Shown: in pieces, positions 13,834-21,435 of the stretch
How positions within the stretch are numbered: position 1 is the stretch's first letter
How the letters are laid out: each line of letters starts with the position of its first letter
From: CAZKEW01 sp964580435
GTDB lineage: Bacteria > Acidobacteriota > Aminicenantia > Aminicenantales > UBA8522
NCBI GenBank assembly: GCA_964580435.1
Contig: CAZOKP010000018.1
Span: 1 to 36,961 of the forward strand
DNA: 36,961 nucleotides
Direction of reading: 5' to 3'
Program-made: the position numbers and the translations under genes
Notes under the pieces: model-generated
Database searches by the model: none
Seen by the model: the letters and a program-made list of their open reading frames with translations, nothing else
Told to the model about the DNA's origin: nothing

Positions 13834-14793
13834 ATGAAGCCGAAGGTCCTGGTCACTCGCCGGCTCCTGCCGGAAGCCCTGGCTTATCTTCGGGAGCACG
13901 CCCGAGTTGAAGGAGGAAAGTCTGGGCGCGGTTTGACCCGAGAAAATCTCAAAGAAAAGATCCGGGACAAAGACGGCCTGTTCTGTTTTCTCGTCGACCA
14001 GATTGACCGTGACATCATGGACAGCGCGCCCCGCCTCAAGATCATCGCCAACTGCGCCGTCGGGTTCGATAACATCGACCGTGGTCATGCCCGGAAAAAG
14101 GGCATCCTCGTGACCAATACACCGGAAGTTCTGACGGAAACAACCGCCGACCTGACCTGGGCGCTCATTCTAGCGACAGCGCGTAAAATCCCACAATCCG
14201 ATAGATTTACTAGAAACAAACGCTTCCGCGGCTGGGAGCTTGATCTCTTTCTCGGAAAGGAAGTCACCGGGAAGCGGTTGGGCATCATCGGGATGGGAAG
14301 GATAGGCAAGGCCGTGGCACTCAGGGCCCAGTCTTTCCGGATGGAGGTCGTCTATTTCGACCCCCGCCGCTTGGCCCCGGAGGAAGAAGAAACCTATCGA
14401 GCCGCTTTTATTTCCCTGGATGACCTTCTGGCCTCATCCGACATCATCACCATCCACGCTTCACTCAACCCCGGGACGTTTCATCTGCTCTCGGCGGATA
14501 AGCTCCGGCTTATGAAAAAACAGGCCATCCTGGTCAATGTCGCCCGCGGGCCGATCGTCGATGAGAAGGCCCTGGCCAGGGCGCTGGCCAATCGGGAATT
14601 ATGGGGGGCCGGGCTGGATGTCTACGAAAAAGAGCCCGTGATCCAGGCTGAACTTCTCCGGTTGGATAACGTCATCCTCCTCCCCCACATCGGAAGCGCC
14701 ACTTATGAAACGAGGCTGAGGATGGCGCTGATGGCCGCCAGGAACTTGATCCAGGGGCTAAAGGGAGAACGGCCGGATAACCTAGTTCTTTAG
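13834..14793 (+). CDS. D-2-hydroxyacid dehydrogenase (glyoxylate/hydroxypyruvate reductase type)
   Basis: The 319-residue protein is an NAD(P)-dependent D-isomer-specific dehydrogenase. The nucleotide-binding motif is GMGRIG (in IIGMGRIGKAV). The catalytic residues are arginine in VNVARGPIVDE, glutamate in DVYEKEP, and histidine in LPHIGSAT. NCAVGFDNID and NTPEVLTETTADLTWALI are typical of the glycerate/glyoxylate reductase subgroup rather than PGDH, and there is no ACT domain. The start has a good AAGGAGA site seven bases upstream. It converges on larE with five bases between stops. The exact substrate is uncertain. Confidence 0.85.
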   Translation: MKPKVLVTRRLLPEALAYLREHARVEGGKSGRGLTRENLKEKIRDKDGLFCFLVDQIDRDIMDSAPRLKIIANCAVGFDNIDRGHARKKGILVTNTPEVLTETTADLTWALILATARKIPQSDRFTRNKRFRGWELDLFLGKEVTGKRLGIIGMGRIGKAVALRAQSFRMEVVYFDPRRLAPEEEETYRAAFISLDDLLASSDIITIHASLNPGTFHLLSADKLRLMKKQAILVNVARGPIVDEKALARALANRELWGAGLDVYEKEPVIQAELLRLDNVILLPHIGSATYETRLRMALMAARNLIQGLKGERPDNLVL

Positions 14794-14798
14794 CAAAT

Positions 14799-15644
14799 TC
14801 AAGTTCTTTTCTTTCGCCGCAGAGGCTCGTTCAGACTGCCTGTCCTGTATCCCTCTAGGTCCAAGGTGACATACGTGTAGCCGAGTTTCTTCAGCCGCCG
14901 GACGATCTGGGCCCTGGCCTCCCGAGTCATAGCCTTTCGGAGTTCTTCCGTCTTGACCTCGACCCGGGCGATCTCGCCGTGATGCCTGACTCTGACCTGC
15001 GAAAATCCCAAGTCTCTCAAGACATCCTCCGCCTTGCCAACCTGAACCAAGGCTTTGGGTTCGACCGGCATGAAATAAGGGAACCGGGAGGCAAGACAGG
15101 CCAAAGAAGGTTTGTTCCACGTGGGGAGGCCGTAGCGCTGGGAAAGGAGCCTTATTTCCTGCTTGGTCAGCCCGGCCTCACGGAGAGGAGAGCGGATTCC
15201 CAGCTCTTGCGCCGCCTTTGCCCCGGGACGATAATCTGTCCTGTCGTCGTAATTCGAGCCGTCCAGGACATGAGGAATAGACTTCCGGACCGCTATCTCT
15301 TTCAGCCGGGAGAAAAGCTCCTGCTTGCAGTGGTAGCACCGCAGCGGCGAATTCCTGGCGAAGTCGGGGTTTTCGAGCTCCCGGGTCTTGATCACCAGGC
15401 GATTGACATGAAGTCGCCCGGCCAATTGACTGGCGGCTTTGATCTCTCTCGAGGGATAGGTTTCTGAACTGGCTATAACCGCCAGCACGTTTTTCCCGAG
15501 CACTTCCGCTGCCACACGAAGAAGCAGCGTGCTGTCCACACCACCTGAAAAGGCGACCAGGACTTTTTTCATATGGCCGAGGATCTTACGAAGCTTTTCG
15601 AGCTTGGCTTGAGTTGCTTTAGGAATTATATTTTTTTTGTGCAC
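14799..15644 (-). CDS. larE: LarE-type ATP-dependent sacrificial sulfur transferase
   Basis: LarE adenylates and thiolates the precursor of the nickel-pincer nucleotide cofactor of lactate racemase and relatives. The PP-loop is SGGVDST (33-39). CYHCK (103-107), DGSNYDD and SLACLASRFPY follow; cysteine 183 matches the sacrificial Cys176 of Lactobacillus LarE. I chose the GTG at 15644 (281 residues) because it includes the usual N-terminal helix before the PP-loop. It overlaps the ispG 3' end by 26 bases, and an ATG at 15572 would cut off that helix. Frames further upstream overlap ispG and are rejected. No larB or larC is present in the window, so the cofactor pathway is incomplete here or the sulfur goes elsewhere. 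Confidence 0.85.
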   Translation of the reverse strand: MHKKNIIPKATQAKLEKLRKILGHMKKVLVAFSGGVDSTLLLRVAAEVLGKNVLAVIASSETYPSREIKAASQLAGRLHVNRLVIKTRELENPDFARNSPLRCYHCKQELFSRLKEIAVRKSIPHVLDGSNYDDRTDYRPGAKAAQELGIRSPLREAGLTKQEIRLLSQRYGLPTWNKPSLACLASRFPYFMPVEPKALVQVGKAEDVLRDLGFSQVRVRHHGEIARVEVKTEELRKAMTREARAQIVRRLKKLGYTYVTLDLEGYRTGSLNEPLRRKKRT

Positions 15645-16791
15645 GTTCTTGTCTTTTCCCGGCCCGCCGCTCTTTGATGGCCATCTTTTCCACTTCTTTG
15701 ACGAACTCAGGGATGATCCTCTCTTCCTTGATCCGGCGGCAAAGCTTTCCCTTTTTGAAGAGAACCCCTGCCCCCTGCCCACAGGCCAACCCGATGTCCG
15801 CATGCTTGGCTTCCCCGGGGCCATTGACCATGCACCCCATGAGCGCCACAGTCAAGGGAGTTCGGACCGACACAAGCCTCCGCTCCACCGCAGAAGCAAT
15901 TTTCATCATATCGACCTCGGCTCGGCCGCAGATCGGACAGGAAATAAAATTAATACCTCTCCGGCGCAGGCCCAGGCCCTGGAGGATGAGGTAAGCAACT
16001 CGCACCTCCTCCTCTGGAGGAGCGGTCAGGGAGACGCGGATCGTATCCGCCAAGCCCTCGCTCAGCAGGATTCCCAGTCCGACAGACGACTTCACGGTCC
16101 CCGAAAACAGGCTCCCGGCCTCGGTGATGCCGGCGTGAAAGGGATAGTCGACTTTCTCAGCGAGAAGCCTGTAAGCAGCCACTGTGCGTTCGACATCCGA
16201 GGCCTTGAGGGAAACTTTGATCAGGTCGAACCCGAGGTCCTCGAGTATCCAGATATGGCCCAGAGCACTTTCCACCATCGCTTCCGGAGTCGCTTCTCCA
16301 TATTTGCTGAGGAGACTCCTCTCCAGGGAGCCCGAATTCACGCCGATACGGATAGGGACGGACCTTTCCCTGGCGGCTTTGACGACCTCTCTCACTTTGT
16401 CCTTGGATCCTATGGTGCCAGGGTTGAGACGCAGCCCGTCCACTCCTGCTTTGAGGGCGGCAAGAGCCAGCCGGTAATCAAAATGAATGTCGGCAATCAG
16501 CGGGATGGAGACCCTGCGCTTTATTTCTCCAAGAGCCTTGGCGGCACGATCGTCAGGAACAGCCAGCCTCAGGATCTCACAGCCGGCGGCCTCGAGCTTT
16601 TTGACCTGAGCGACAGTGGCTTTGACATCATGGGTATATGTCTTGGCCATAGATTGGACGGAAATCGGAGATCCCCCTCCTATGGCCACCTCGCCGATTG
16701 TGATCCGCTTTGTCTTCCTTCTCGGAAACGCAGGATTTATGTTCCTGTTCTCTGTGGCCCTAGGGCAGATAGGACCTCGCTCCTTTTTCAT
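15619..16791 (-). CDS. ispG: 4-hydroxy-3-methylbut-2-enyl-diphosphate synthase (IspG/GcpE)
   Basis: This is the penultimate MEP-pathway enzyme, converting MEcPP to HMBPP with a [4Fe-4S] cluster. The 390-residue protein carries VQSMAKT (45-51), ADIHFDYRLAL, RLNPGTIG and RIGVNSGSLE. The cluster ligands are C285 and C288 (SCPICGR) and C320 plus E327 (GCMVNGPGEA). It is the short two-domain bacterial form. Residues 1-25 precede the first conserved strand, so the true start could lie slightly downstream. Repeat copy 3 separates it from rseP upstream; larE overlaps its 3' end. Confidence 0.95.
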   Translation of the reverse strand: MKKERGPICPRATENRNINPAFPRRKTKRITIGEVAIGGGSPISVQSMAKTYTHDVKATVAQVKKLEAAGCEILRLAVPDDRAAKALGEIKRRVSIPLIADIHFDYRLALAALKAGVDGLRLNPGTIGSKDKVREVVKAARERSVPIRIGVNSGSLERSLLSKYGEATPEAMVESALGHIWILEDLGFDLIKVSLKASDVERTVAAYRLLAEKVDYPFHAGITEAGSLFSGTVKSSVGLGILLSEGLADTIRVSLTAPPEEEVRVAYLILQGLGLRRRGINFISCPICGRAEVDMMKIASAVERRLVSVRTPLTVALMGCMVNGPGEAKHADIGLACGQGAGVLFKKGKLCRRIKEERIIPEFVKEVEKMAIKERRAGKRQERAQKKYNS

Positions 16792-16857
16792 GGGTCTGAC
16801 TCTATATTACCAGTCAACTTGCATTCTATCGAGTTTTTGTTTGTTATCCTTTAATAA

Positions 16858-16962
16858 GAATGGGTGGCACGGTGATAGTCCCCGCAACGCCCGCAGCGAA
16901 TGGGGTGGGTGGGCGGGTCTTGAGCGAGGACGGAAGGGGAGGCACCGTGACAGGCCCCATTC
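16858..16962. repeat. Dispersed palindromic repeat, copy 3 (short form, 105 bases)
   Basis: The ends are GAATGGGT (16858-16865) and CCCCATTC (16955-16962). The inner stem is CACGGTG with CACCGTG, where copy 1 has CACGGCG with CGCCGTG; both partners have changed together. A run GGGTGGGTGGGCGGG (16903-16917) meets the strict G-quadruplex pattern with one-base loops. It lies between rseP and ispG, inside what would otherwise be one operon. Confidence 0.85.
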
Positions 16963-16975
16963 TTTTTGCATCTGC

Positions 16976-18313
16976 CTACCAGGGAATGATGCTTTGCCAG
17001 CCGTTGGGCATTCTCTTGACGACATCATTAAGGATGATAAAGACGATGAGAAAGACAAAGATGACAAACCCCACCTGCATCCAGATCTGCCTGATCTTCG
17101 GGCTGAAATCCCGTCTGAGGAGACCCTCCAGGGCAAGCACAAAGATCTGCCCGCCGTCGAACACGGGAATCGGAAAAAGATTGATGACTCCAAGCTGAAG
17201 ACTGATGAGGCCGATCCAGCTCAGCAACGGCAGAAATCCCATCTGGAGCGCCGCATACGAAAAACTGGCGATCTCCAGCGGCCCTCCCAACTGCTGAGTA
17301 GAAGCCCGACCGACGATCAGATCCCCGAGGAAGCGGACGATGAGAAAAACATTCCGGATGTTTTCCTTGACGCTCTGGCCAAAGGCTGCAAAAAGTCCGT
17401 ATTTTTTCGGCACGGACTCGGGCTCCTGGTAGAGGCCTATTTTTCCTACCTTCCCCTCAAGCCGGGGCGTAATTCGGAGCATCACTTTCTCGCCCTTTCT
17501 GTCCACTTGAAACTCAAGTTCCTTGTCGGGATTCTTCTCGATGAGTTCAACGAATTGAAAGAAATAAATCGGTGCGCCGTTGATGGCCAGGATGACATCC
17601 CCCGCCATGAGCCCGCCCTTGTCTGCGGGTGAACCGGGCTTGATCATTCTGACCTGGGTGAGAATCTTTCCGGTGAACCCGGCATAGCCCAGGGCATAAC
17701 GCGTTCTTTTTTCAGTCTTGAGATCGAACGATTGAACAACGCCGTCCCTTTGTATCTCCAGCACAATGACCTTCTCCGGCTTTGTGCCGACAGCCAATTC
17801 CACATCGCTCCAGGTCTTGACCTTTTCTCCGTCGATCCGCAGGATCTCATCGCCGATCTGAAGGCCGGCTTTTTGGGCCGGAGACGAGGGCTCTATATAG
17901 CCGATCACGGGCTTCTCGTTCTGATAGACCGGGACCGTGACGCCGACCATGTTGATGGCCGTGAAAATGAACACGGCGAGCAAGATATTCATCACCGAAC
18001 CCATGGCCATGACCAGGAAGCGCTCCCACCTCTTCTTGGCCATGAAATGGTCGGGGGGAAGATTTCCTATACCCTCAGCGCTCAAATCGCCCTCCCCTAA
18101 GAACTTGACATAGCCGCCCATGGGAATAAGGCTGACCCGATAATCCGTCTCCTTCCTCTTAATGCCGAAGAGCCTCTTCCCATAGCCGAAAGAGAAGGTT
18201 TCCACCCGGATCCCGACCAGCTTGGCCGTGAAAAAATGCCCGAACTCGTGGATAAAGACAAGGACTCCAAAAACAATCAAGAAAGCAAAAATCGTTCCGA
18301 ATAGAGTGCCCAT
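16976..18313 (-). CDS. rseP: Site-2 protease RseP (two PDZ domains)
   Basis: RseP is an inner-membrane zinc metalloprotease that cuts transmembrane segments, classically of the anti-sigma factor RseA, to release the envelope-stress response. The 445-residue protein has the zinc motif HEFGH (22-26) in the first helix. Two PDZ domains follow (about 110-195 and 205-285), and then the second catalytic motif NLFPIPVFDGG near residue 390 with flanking membrane helices. It is one base downstream of dxr, giving the familiar uppS-cdsA-dxr-rseP order. No rseA or rpoE is in the window. Confidence 0.95.
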   Translation of the reverse strand: MGTLFGTIFAFLIVFGVLVFIHEFGHFFTAKLVGIRVETFSFGYGKRLFGIKRKETDYRVSLIPMGGYVKFLGEGDLSAEGIGNLPPDHFMAKKRWERFLVMAMGSVMNILLAVFIFTAINMVGVTVPVYQNEKPVIGYIEPSSPAQKAGLQIGDEILRIDGEKVKTWSDVELAVGTKPEKVIVLEIQRDGVVQSFDLKTEKRTRYALGYAGFTGKILTQVRMIKPGSPADKGGLMAGDVILAINGAPIYFFQFVELIEKNPDKELEFQVDRKGEKVMLRITPRLEGKVGKIGLYQEPESVPKKYGLFAAFGQSVKENIRNVFLIVRFLGDLIVGRASTQQLGGPLEIASFSYAALQMGFLPLLSWIGLISLQLGVINLFPIPVFDGGQIFVLALEGLLRRDFSPKIRQIWMQVGFVIFVFLIVFIILNDVVKRMPNGWQSIIPW

Positions 18314-18314
18314 G

Positions 18315-19472
18315 TCAGAACCTTTGCTTGATCAAATTTTCGGCTTGAGCGCGCGTCTCTTTATCGACCTCAAACACAGCCTCAAGGCTTCCGATTTCAC
18401 TCACCTTGTGCTTGTCCAGGGTTTTGCGAACTACGTCCACTATCGAAGAAAATCCAATCCTCCTGCCCAGGAAGGCTTCTACGGCCGCCTCGTTGGCCGC
18501 ATTCAGGGCGACCGGAAGGCTCTTCTCTTCCTCAAGTGCCTGCCGGGCCAACGGCAGGAGCGGATATCTTTTTTCATCCACGTCATAGAATTCAAGCGCC
18601 CTGACCCGGCTCAACTCAAGCGGCGGGAGTTCTGAGTTCTGTCTCTCGGGAAAGGTCAAGGCATATTGAATCGGGATTCTCATGTCCGTGGCGCTGAGCT
18701 GGGCGAGAACGGAACCGTCTCGCATCGCCACCAGGGAATGAACGATGCTCTGGGGGTGGACCAGGACATCGAGCTCGGCCGGGGCCAGCCCAAAAAGCCA
18801 GTGCGCCTCGATGAGCTCGAGTCCCTTATTCATCAGCGTAGCCGAGTCGATGGTTACTTTTTTCCCCATTTTCCAGCGGGGATGGGTCAGCGCTTCTTCC
18901 ACCGACTTGTCGCCGATTTCCGCAAGAGGGGTCTTGAAAAAAGGCCCCCCTGAGGCGGTCAGTGTCACTTTCTTGACATGGGCTCTCTGTTCCTTGGCCA
19001 GGCACTGGAAAATCCCGCTGTGCTCGCTGTCCACAGGAATGATCTCTGCCCCGGAGGCTCGAGCCTCAGCCTGAAGGATGGCTCCTGCGACAACCAGAGA
19101 TTCCTTGTTGGCCAGGGCGATTCTTAATCCCGCCCGGATGGCTGAAAATGTCGGGCGGAGCCCGTCTATTCCTGTGATAGCCGAAACGACAATATCGTTT
19201 TCCTCGAACCGGGCCACCTCTTCGGCGCCTTCCGGTCCATAAACGACACGGGGAGAGAGATTCTTAAAACGGTCCTTGAGTTTCAGGGCCTCCTCTTTTG
19301 TCTTGAGGGAAACGATCTTCGGCCTGAACTTCTCGACCTGCTTAATGAGGAGGGGCGTGTTGGAACCGGCCGCCAACCCCACAACGGCAAAACGGCCTTT
19401 AAGCTTATCCACGAGTTCAAGAGTGTTCGTGCCGATGGAGCCGGTCGAGCCAAGAACAGCGATATTTTTCAT
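18315..19472 (-). CDS. dxr: 1-deoxy-D-xylulose-5-phosphate reductoisomerase
   Basis: Dxr makes MEP from DXP, the committed step of the non-mevalonate isoprenoid pathway. The 385-residue protein shows the NADPH motif GSTGSIG (8-14). The metal/substrate site is VDSEHSGIFQC with D148 and E150, followed by ASGGPF (173-178) and MNKGLELIEAHWLF. Length is normal. Its ATG overlaps the cdsA stop as ATGA, and rseP begins one base after its stop. Confidence 0.96.
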   Translation of the reverse strand: MKNIAVLGSTGSIGTNTLELVDKLKGRFAVVGLAAGSNTPLLIKQVEKFRPKIVSLKTKEEALKLKDRFKNLSPRVVYGPEGAEEVARFEENDIVVSAITGIDGLRPTFSAIRAGLRIALANKESLVVAGAILQAEARASGAEIIPVDSEHSGIFQCLAKEQRAHVKKVTLTASGGPFFKTPLAEIGDKSVEEALTHPRWKMGKKVTIDSATLMNKGLELIEAHWLFGLAPAELDVLVHPQSIVHSLVAMRDGSVLAQLSATDMRIPIQYALTFPERQNSELPPLELSRVRALEFYDVDEKRYPLLPLARQALEEEKSLPVALNAANEAAVEAFLGRRIGFSSIVDVVRKTLDKHKVSEIGSLEAVFEVDKETRAQAENLIKQRF

Positions 19473-20272
19473 TTCCAGAAATACCTGATGAAATAATAGA
19501 AAAAGGGAGCGGCCAAGATGAGGCTGTCGATGCGGTCCAGAAACCCGCCATGGCCGGGAAGGATGTTGGAAGAATCCTTGACCCCCACAGCCCTCTTGAA
19601 CAGCGACTCCAAGGGGTCGCTGATCTGGGCCGCCGCGTGAACGAGCACGCCGCAGACCAAAGCGTTCCCCAGGCCCACGTCTTTCAGAAGAAGTTGCTGG
19701 GCCGCCCAGGCGCCCAGAACAGCGAAGACGATGCCGCCAAAGCTTCCCTCCCAGGTCTTGTTCGGGCTGGCCAGCGGCGTCATTCTGTGCTTCCCCAAGA
19801 GTTTTCCTATAAGATAAGCTCCGGTATCTCCCAAAAAAACAACGGCGCAGAGAAAATAGATATAAAAAGGTCCTTTTTCAAACCTGATCAAATAAAGATA
19901 GTTGAGCGTAAAACTCAGATAAACGGCGCCGAAAAACGTATTGGCTATGGACTGAGAAAAATAAGGCAGCTGCTCCTGACGCCTAAAAAACAAAACATAA
20001 TAGGCGCCCGTCGCAAGGATACAAGCAAATAGGGCCAGGCTCAGGGAAAAGGCCGGCCTGAAAAGATAAGAGAGGCCGATAACCAGGGAGAGAAGGACCC
20101 CGAGGAGCTTCTGAGGATGGAGTTTCTTTTTGCGGCCAAGATTATAGAATTCCAGGAGAGCGGCCAGGATGAGCGCCTGGAGCACAACAAAGTTGAGGGC
20201 CTGCGACCCGTACTGGACAATCAGGAAAAAAAGACCCAGCAGCACGATGGCAGTGGGAATTCGCTTGCGCAT
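19469..20272 (-). CDS. cdsA: Phosphatidate cytidylyltransferase
   Basis: CdsA makes CDP-diacylglycerol for all phospholipids. The 267-residue protein is almost entirely membrane helices. It ends with the family signature S-L-F-K-R...KD...PGHGGFLDRID (223-249), preceded by GDTGAYLIGK (148-157), SPNKTWEGSFGG (169-180) and SDPLES (218-223). The start lies 57 bases after the uppS stop with only a weak ribosome-binding site; dxr overlaps its 3' end by four bases. Confidence 0.95.
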   Translation of the reverse strand: MRKRIPTAIVLLGLFFLIVQYGSQALNFVVLQALILAALLEFYNLGRKKKLHPQKLLGVLLSLVIGLSYLFRPAFSLSLALFACILATGAYYVLFFRRQEQLPYFSQSIANTFFGAVYLSFTLNYLYLIRFEKGPFYIYFLCAVVFLGDTGAYLIGKLLGKHRMTPLASPNKTWEGSFGGIVFAVLGAWAAQQLLLKDVGLGNALVCGVLVHAAAQISDPLESLFKRAVGVKDSSNILPGHGGFLDRIDSLILAAPFFYYFIRYFWK

Positions 20273-20329
20273 GCTCAGGGATGGAGGCAGCCCGGATGAA
20301 TCAGAGGATCAGAAGAGCCAAAAGCTCTG

Positions 20330-21103
20330 TCAGCTCGCGACATGAACGGCGCCAAACCTCCTTTCTCTTTTCTCGTAATCAACCAGGGCTTGAAGAAACT
20401 GCTTTCTCCGGAAATCAGGCCAGTAATCCGGGGTGATCCAGATCTCAGAGTAAGCGATCTGCCAGAGCAGGAAATTGGAAACCCGGAGCTCCCCGCTCGT
20501 CCTGATGAGAAGGTCCGGGTCGGGCAGGGAGGCTGTATACAGGTACCGGGAAAATGTTTCTTCGTCCAGGCTGGCAGGATCAACGATGTTCTGGCTTAAC
20601 AGTCTCCTCGCCGCATCCACAATCTCGGCGCGCCCGCTGTAATTGAGAGCGAGGATGACGGTGAGTTTCGAAAAATCCTTAGTCAGCTCCTCCACTCTGC
20701 GGAGCTCCTTGGCGGTGGATTCGGGAATGTCTTCCCTCTGGCCGATGACCATAAGGCGGATATCGTTTTTGACCAATTTCTTGTCTTCTCTCCGGAGATA
20801 GTCCTCAAGGAGTCTCCACAGCCGGGCCACCTCCCTCCGGGGCCTTTTCCAGTTCTCCTTGGAAAAAGCGTAGAGGGTGAGATACCTGATCCCCAAACGG
20901 GCGCAGGATTCAACGACTTCCTGAACGGCTTTGGCTCCGGCCCGGTGGCCTTCGATGCGGGGAAGCCTTCTCTTCTGGGCCCAGCGTCCGTTTCCGTCCA
21001 TGATGATGGCTACATGCCGGGGAAGCCGGGAAAAATCCAGCTGCCGGGCCAGCTTCTCTTCCTCGCTTCCAGGCGCGATAAAACCCTTGAGCTCTTTGAT
21101 CAC
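20330..21103 (-). CDS. uppS: Isoprenyl transferase (undecaprenyl diphosphate synthase)
   Basis: UppS elongates farnesyl diphosphate with IPP in cis to make the C55 lipid carrier for peptidoglycan and surface glycans. The 257-residue protein has HVAIIMDGNGRWA (30-42) with catalytic D36, SKENWKRP (81-88), and the conserved RTSGELRVSNFLLWQ and SEIWITPD segments. The start is a GTG at 21103 without a ribosome-binding site. A perfect consensus promoter ends six bases upstream, so the mRNA may be leaderless. The next in-frame ATG (D-box methionine) is too far inside. It heads the uppS-cdsA-dxr-rseP cluster. Confidence 0.93.
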   Translation of the reverse strand: MIKELKGFIAPGSEEEKLARQLDFSRLPRHVAIIMDGNGRWAQKRRLPRIEGHRAGAKAVQEVVESCARLGIRYLTLYAFSKENWKRPRREVARLWRLLEDYLRREDKKLVKNDIRLMVIGQREDIPESTAKELRRVEELTKDFSKLTVILALNYSGRAEIVDAARRLLSQNIVDPASLDEETFSRYLYTASLPDPDLLIRTSGELRVSNFLLWQIAYSEIWITPDYWPDFRRKQFLQALVDYEKRERRFGAVHVAS

Positions 21104-21109
21104 GGACCC

Positions 21110-21138
21110 ATTATAAGGGGTAGCTCCTGAATTGTCAA
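21110..21138 (-). promoter_or_regulatory. Perfect consensus sigma-70 promoter of uppS, predicted leaderless
   Basis: On the minus strand TTGACA (21138-21133), a 17-base spacer and TATAAT (21115-21110) match the consensus at all twelve positions. Six bases separate the -10 box from the uppS GTG at 21103, placing the expected RNA start on the start codon. Confidence 0.75.
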
Positions 21139-21201
21139 AAATGGTAGACCTGGGCCCGAGGATTTGCTAATCTAGTATGTTCGCGCCAGGACAAGGCCAA
21201 A

Positions 21202-21429
21202 ATGTGTTTAGGAATTCCTGCTAAAGTCACCCATGTCGAACGCTCCGGAGAGGGGAAAGTGGACTATCTCGGGACCAAAGTCAGGGTCAATTTTCTGCTC
21301 CTTGAAAACGTCAAGCTCGGGGACTGGGTGATCGTCCACGCGGGATTTGCCATCACCAAGCTCGATGAAGAAGAGGCCCAGGAAACTCTCTCTCTCCTCC
21401 GAGAGATCGCCGAGAAACAGGGGGAATAG
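21202..21429 (+). CDS. hypC: Hydrogenase maturation chaperone HypC
   Basis: HypC pairs with HypD and delivers the Fe(CN)2CO unit to the hydrogenase large subunit. The 75-residue protein starts MCLGIP, whose Cys2 binds the iron, and has the OB-like core with GDWVIVHAGFAITKLDEEEA. An AGGACAAGG site precedes the ATG. hypD starts six bases after the stop. Confidence 0.95.
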   Translation: MCLGIPAKVTHVERSGEGKVDYLGTKVRVNFLLLENVKLGDWVIVHAGFAITKLDEEEAQETLSLLREIAEKQGE

Positions 21430-21435
21430 GAGCTC

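Noticed and set aside
15645..15824. 60-codon N-terminal extension of LarE
   Set aside because: It lies entirely in the ispG coding region in another frame and is Ser/Gly/Lys-rich without similarity to LarE.
16616..17632. Plus-strand frames opposite ispG and rseP, up to 405 codons
   Set aside because: These are antisense shadows of genes with complete motifs on the minus strand, and one crosses the repeat copy at 16858-16962.
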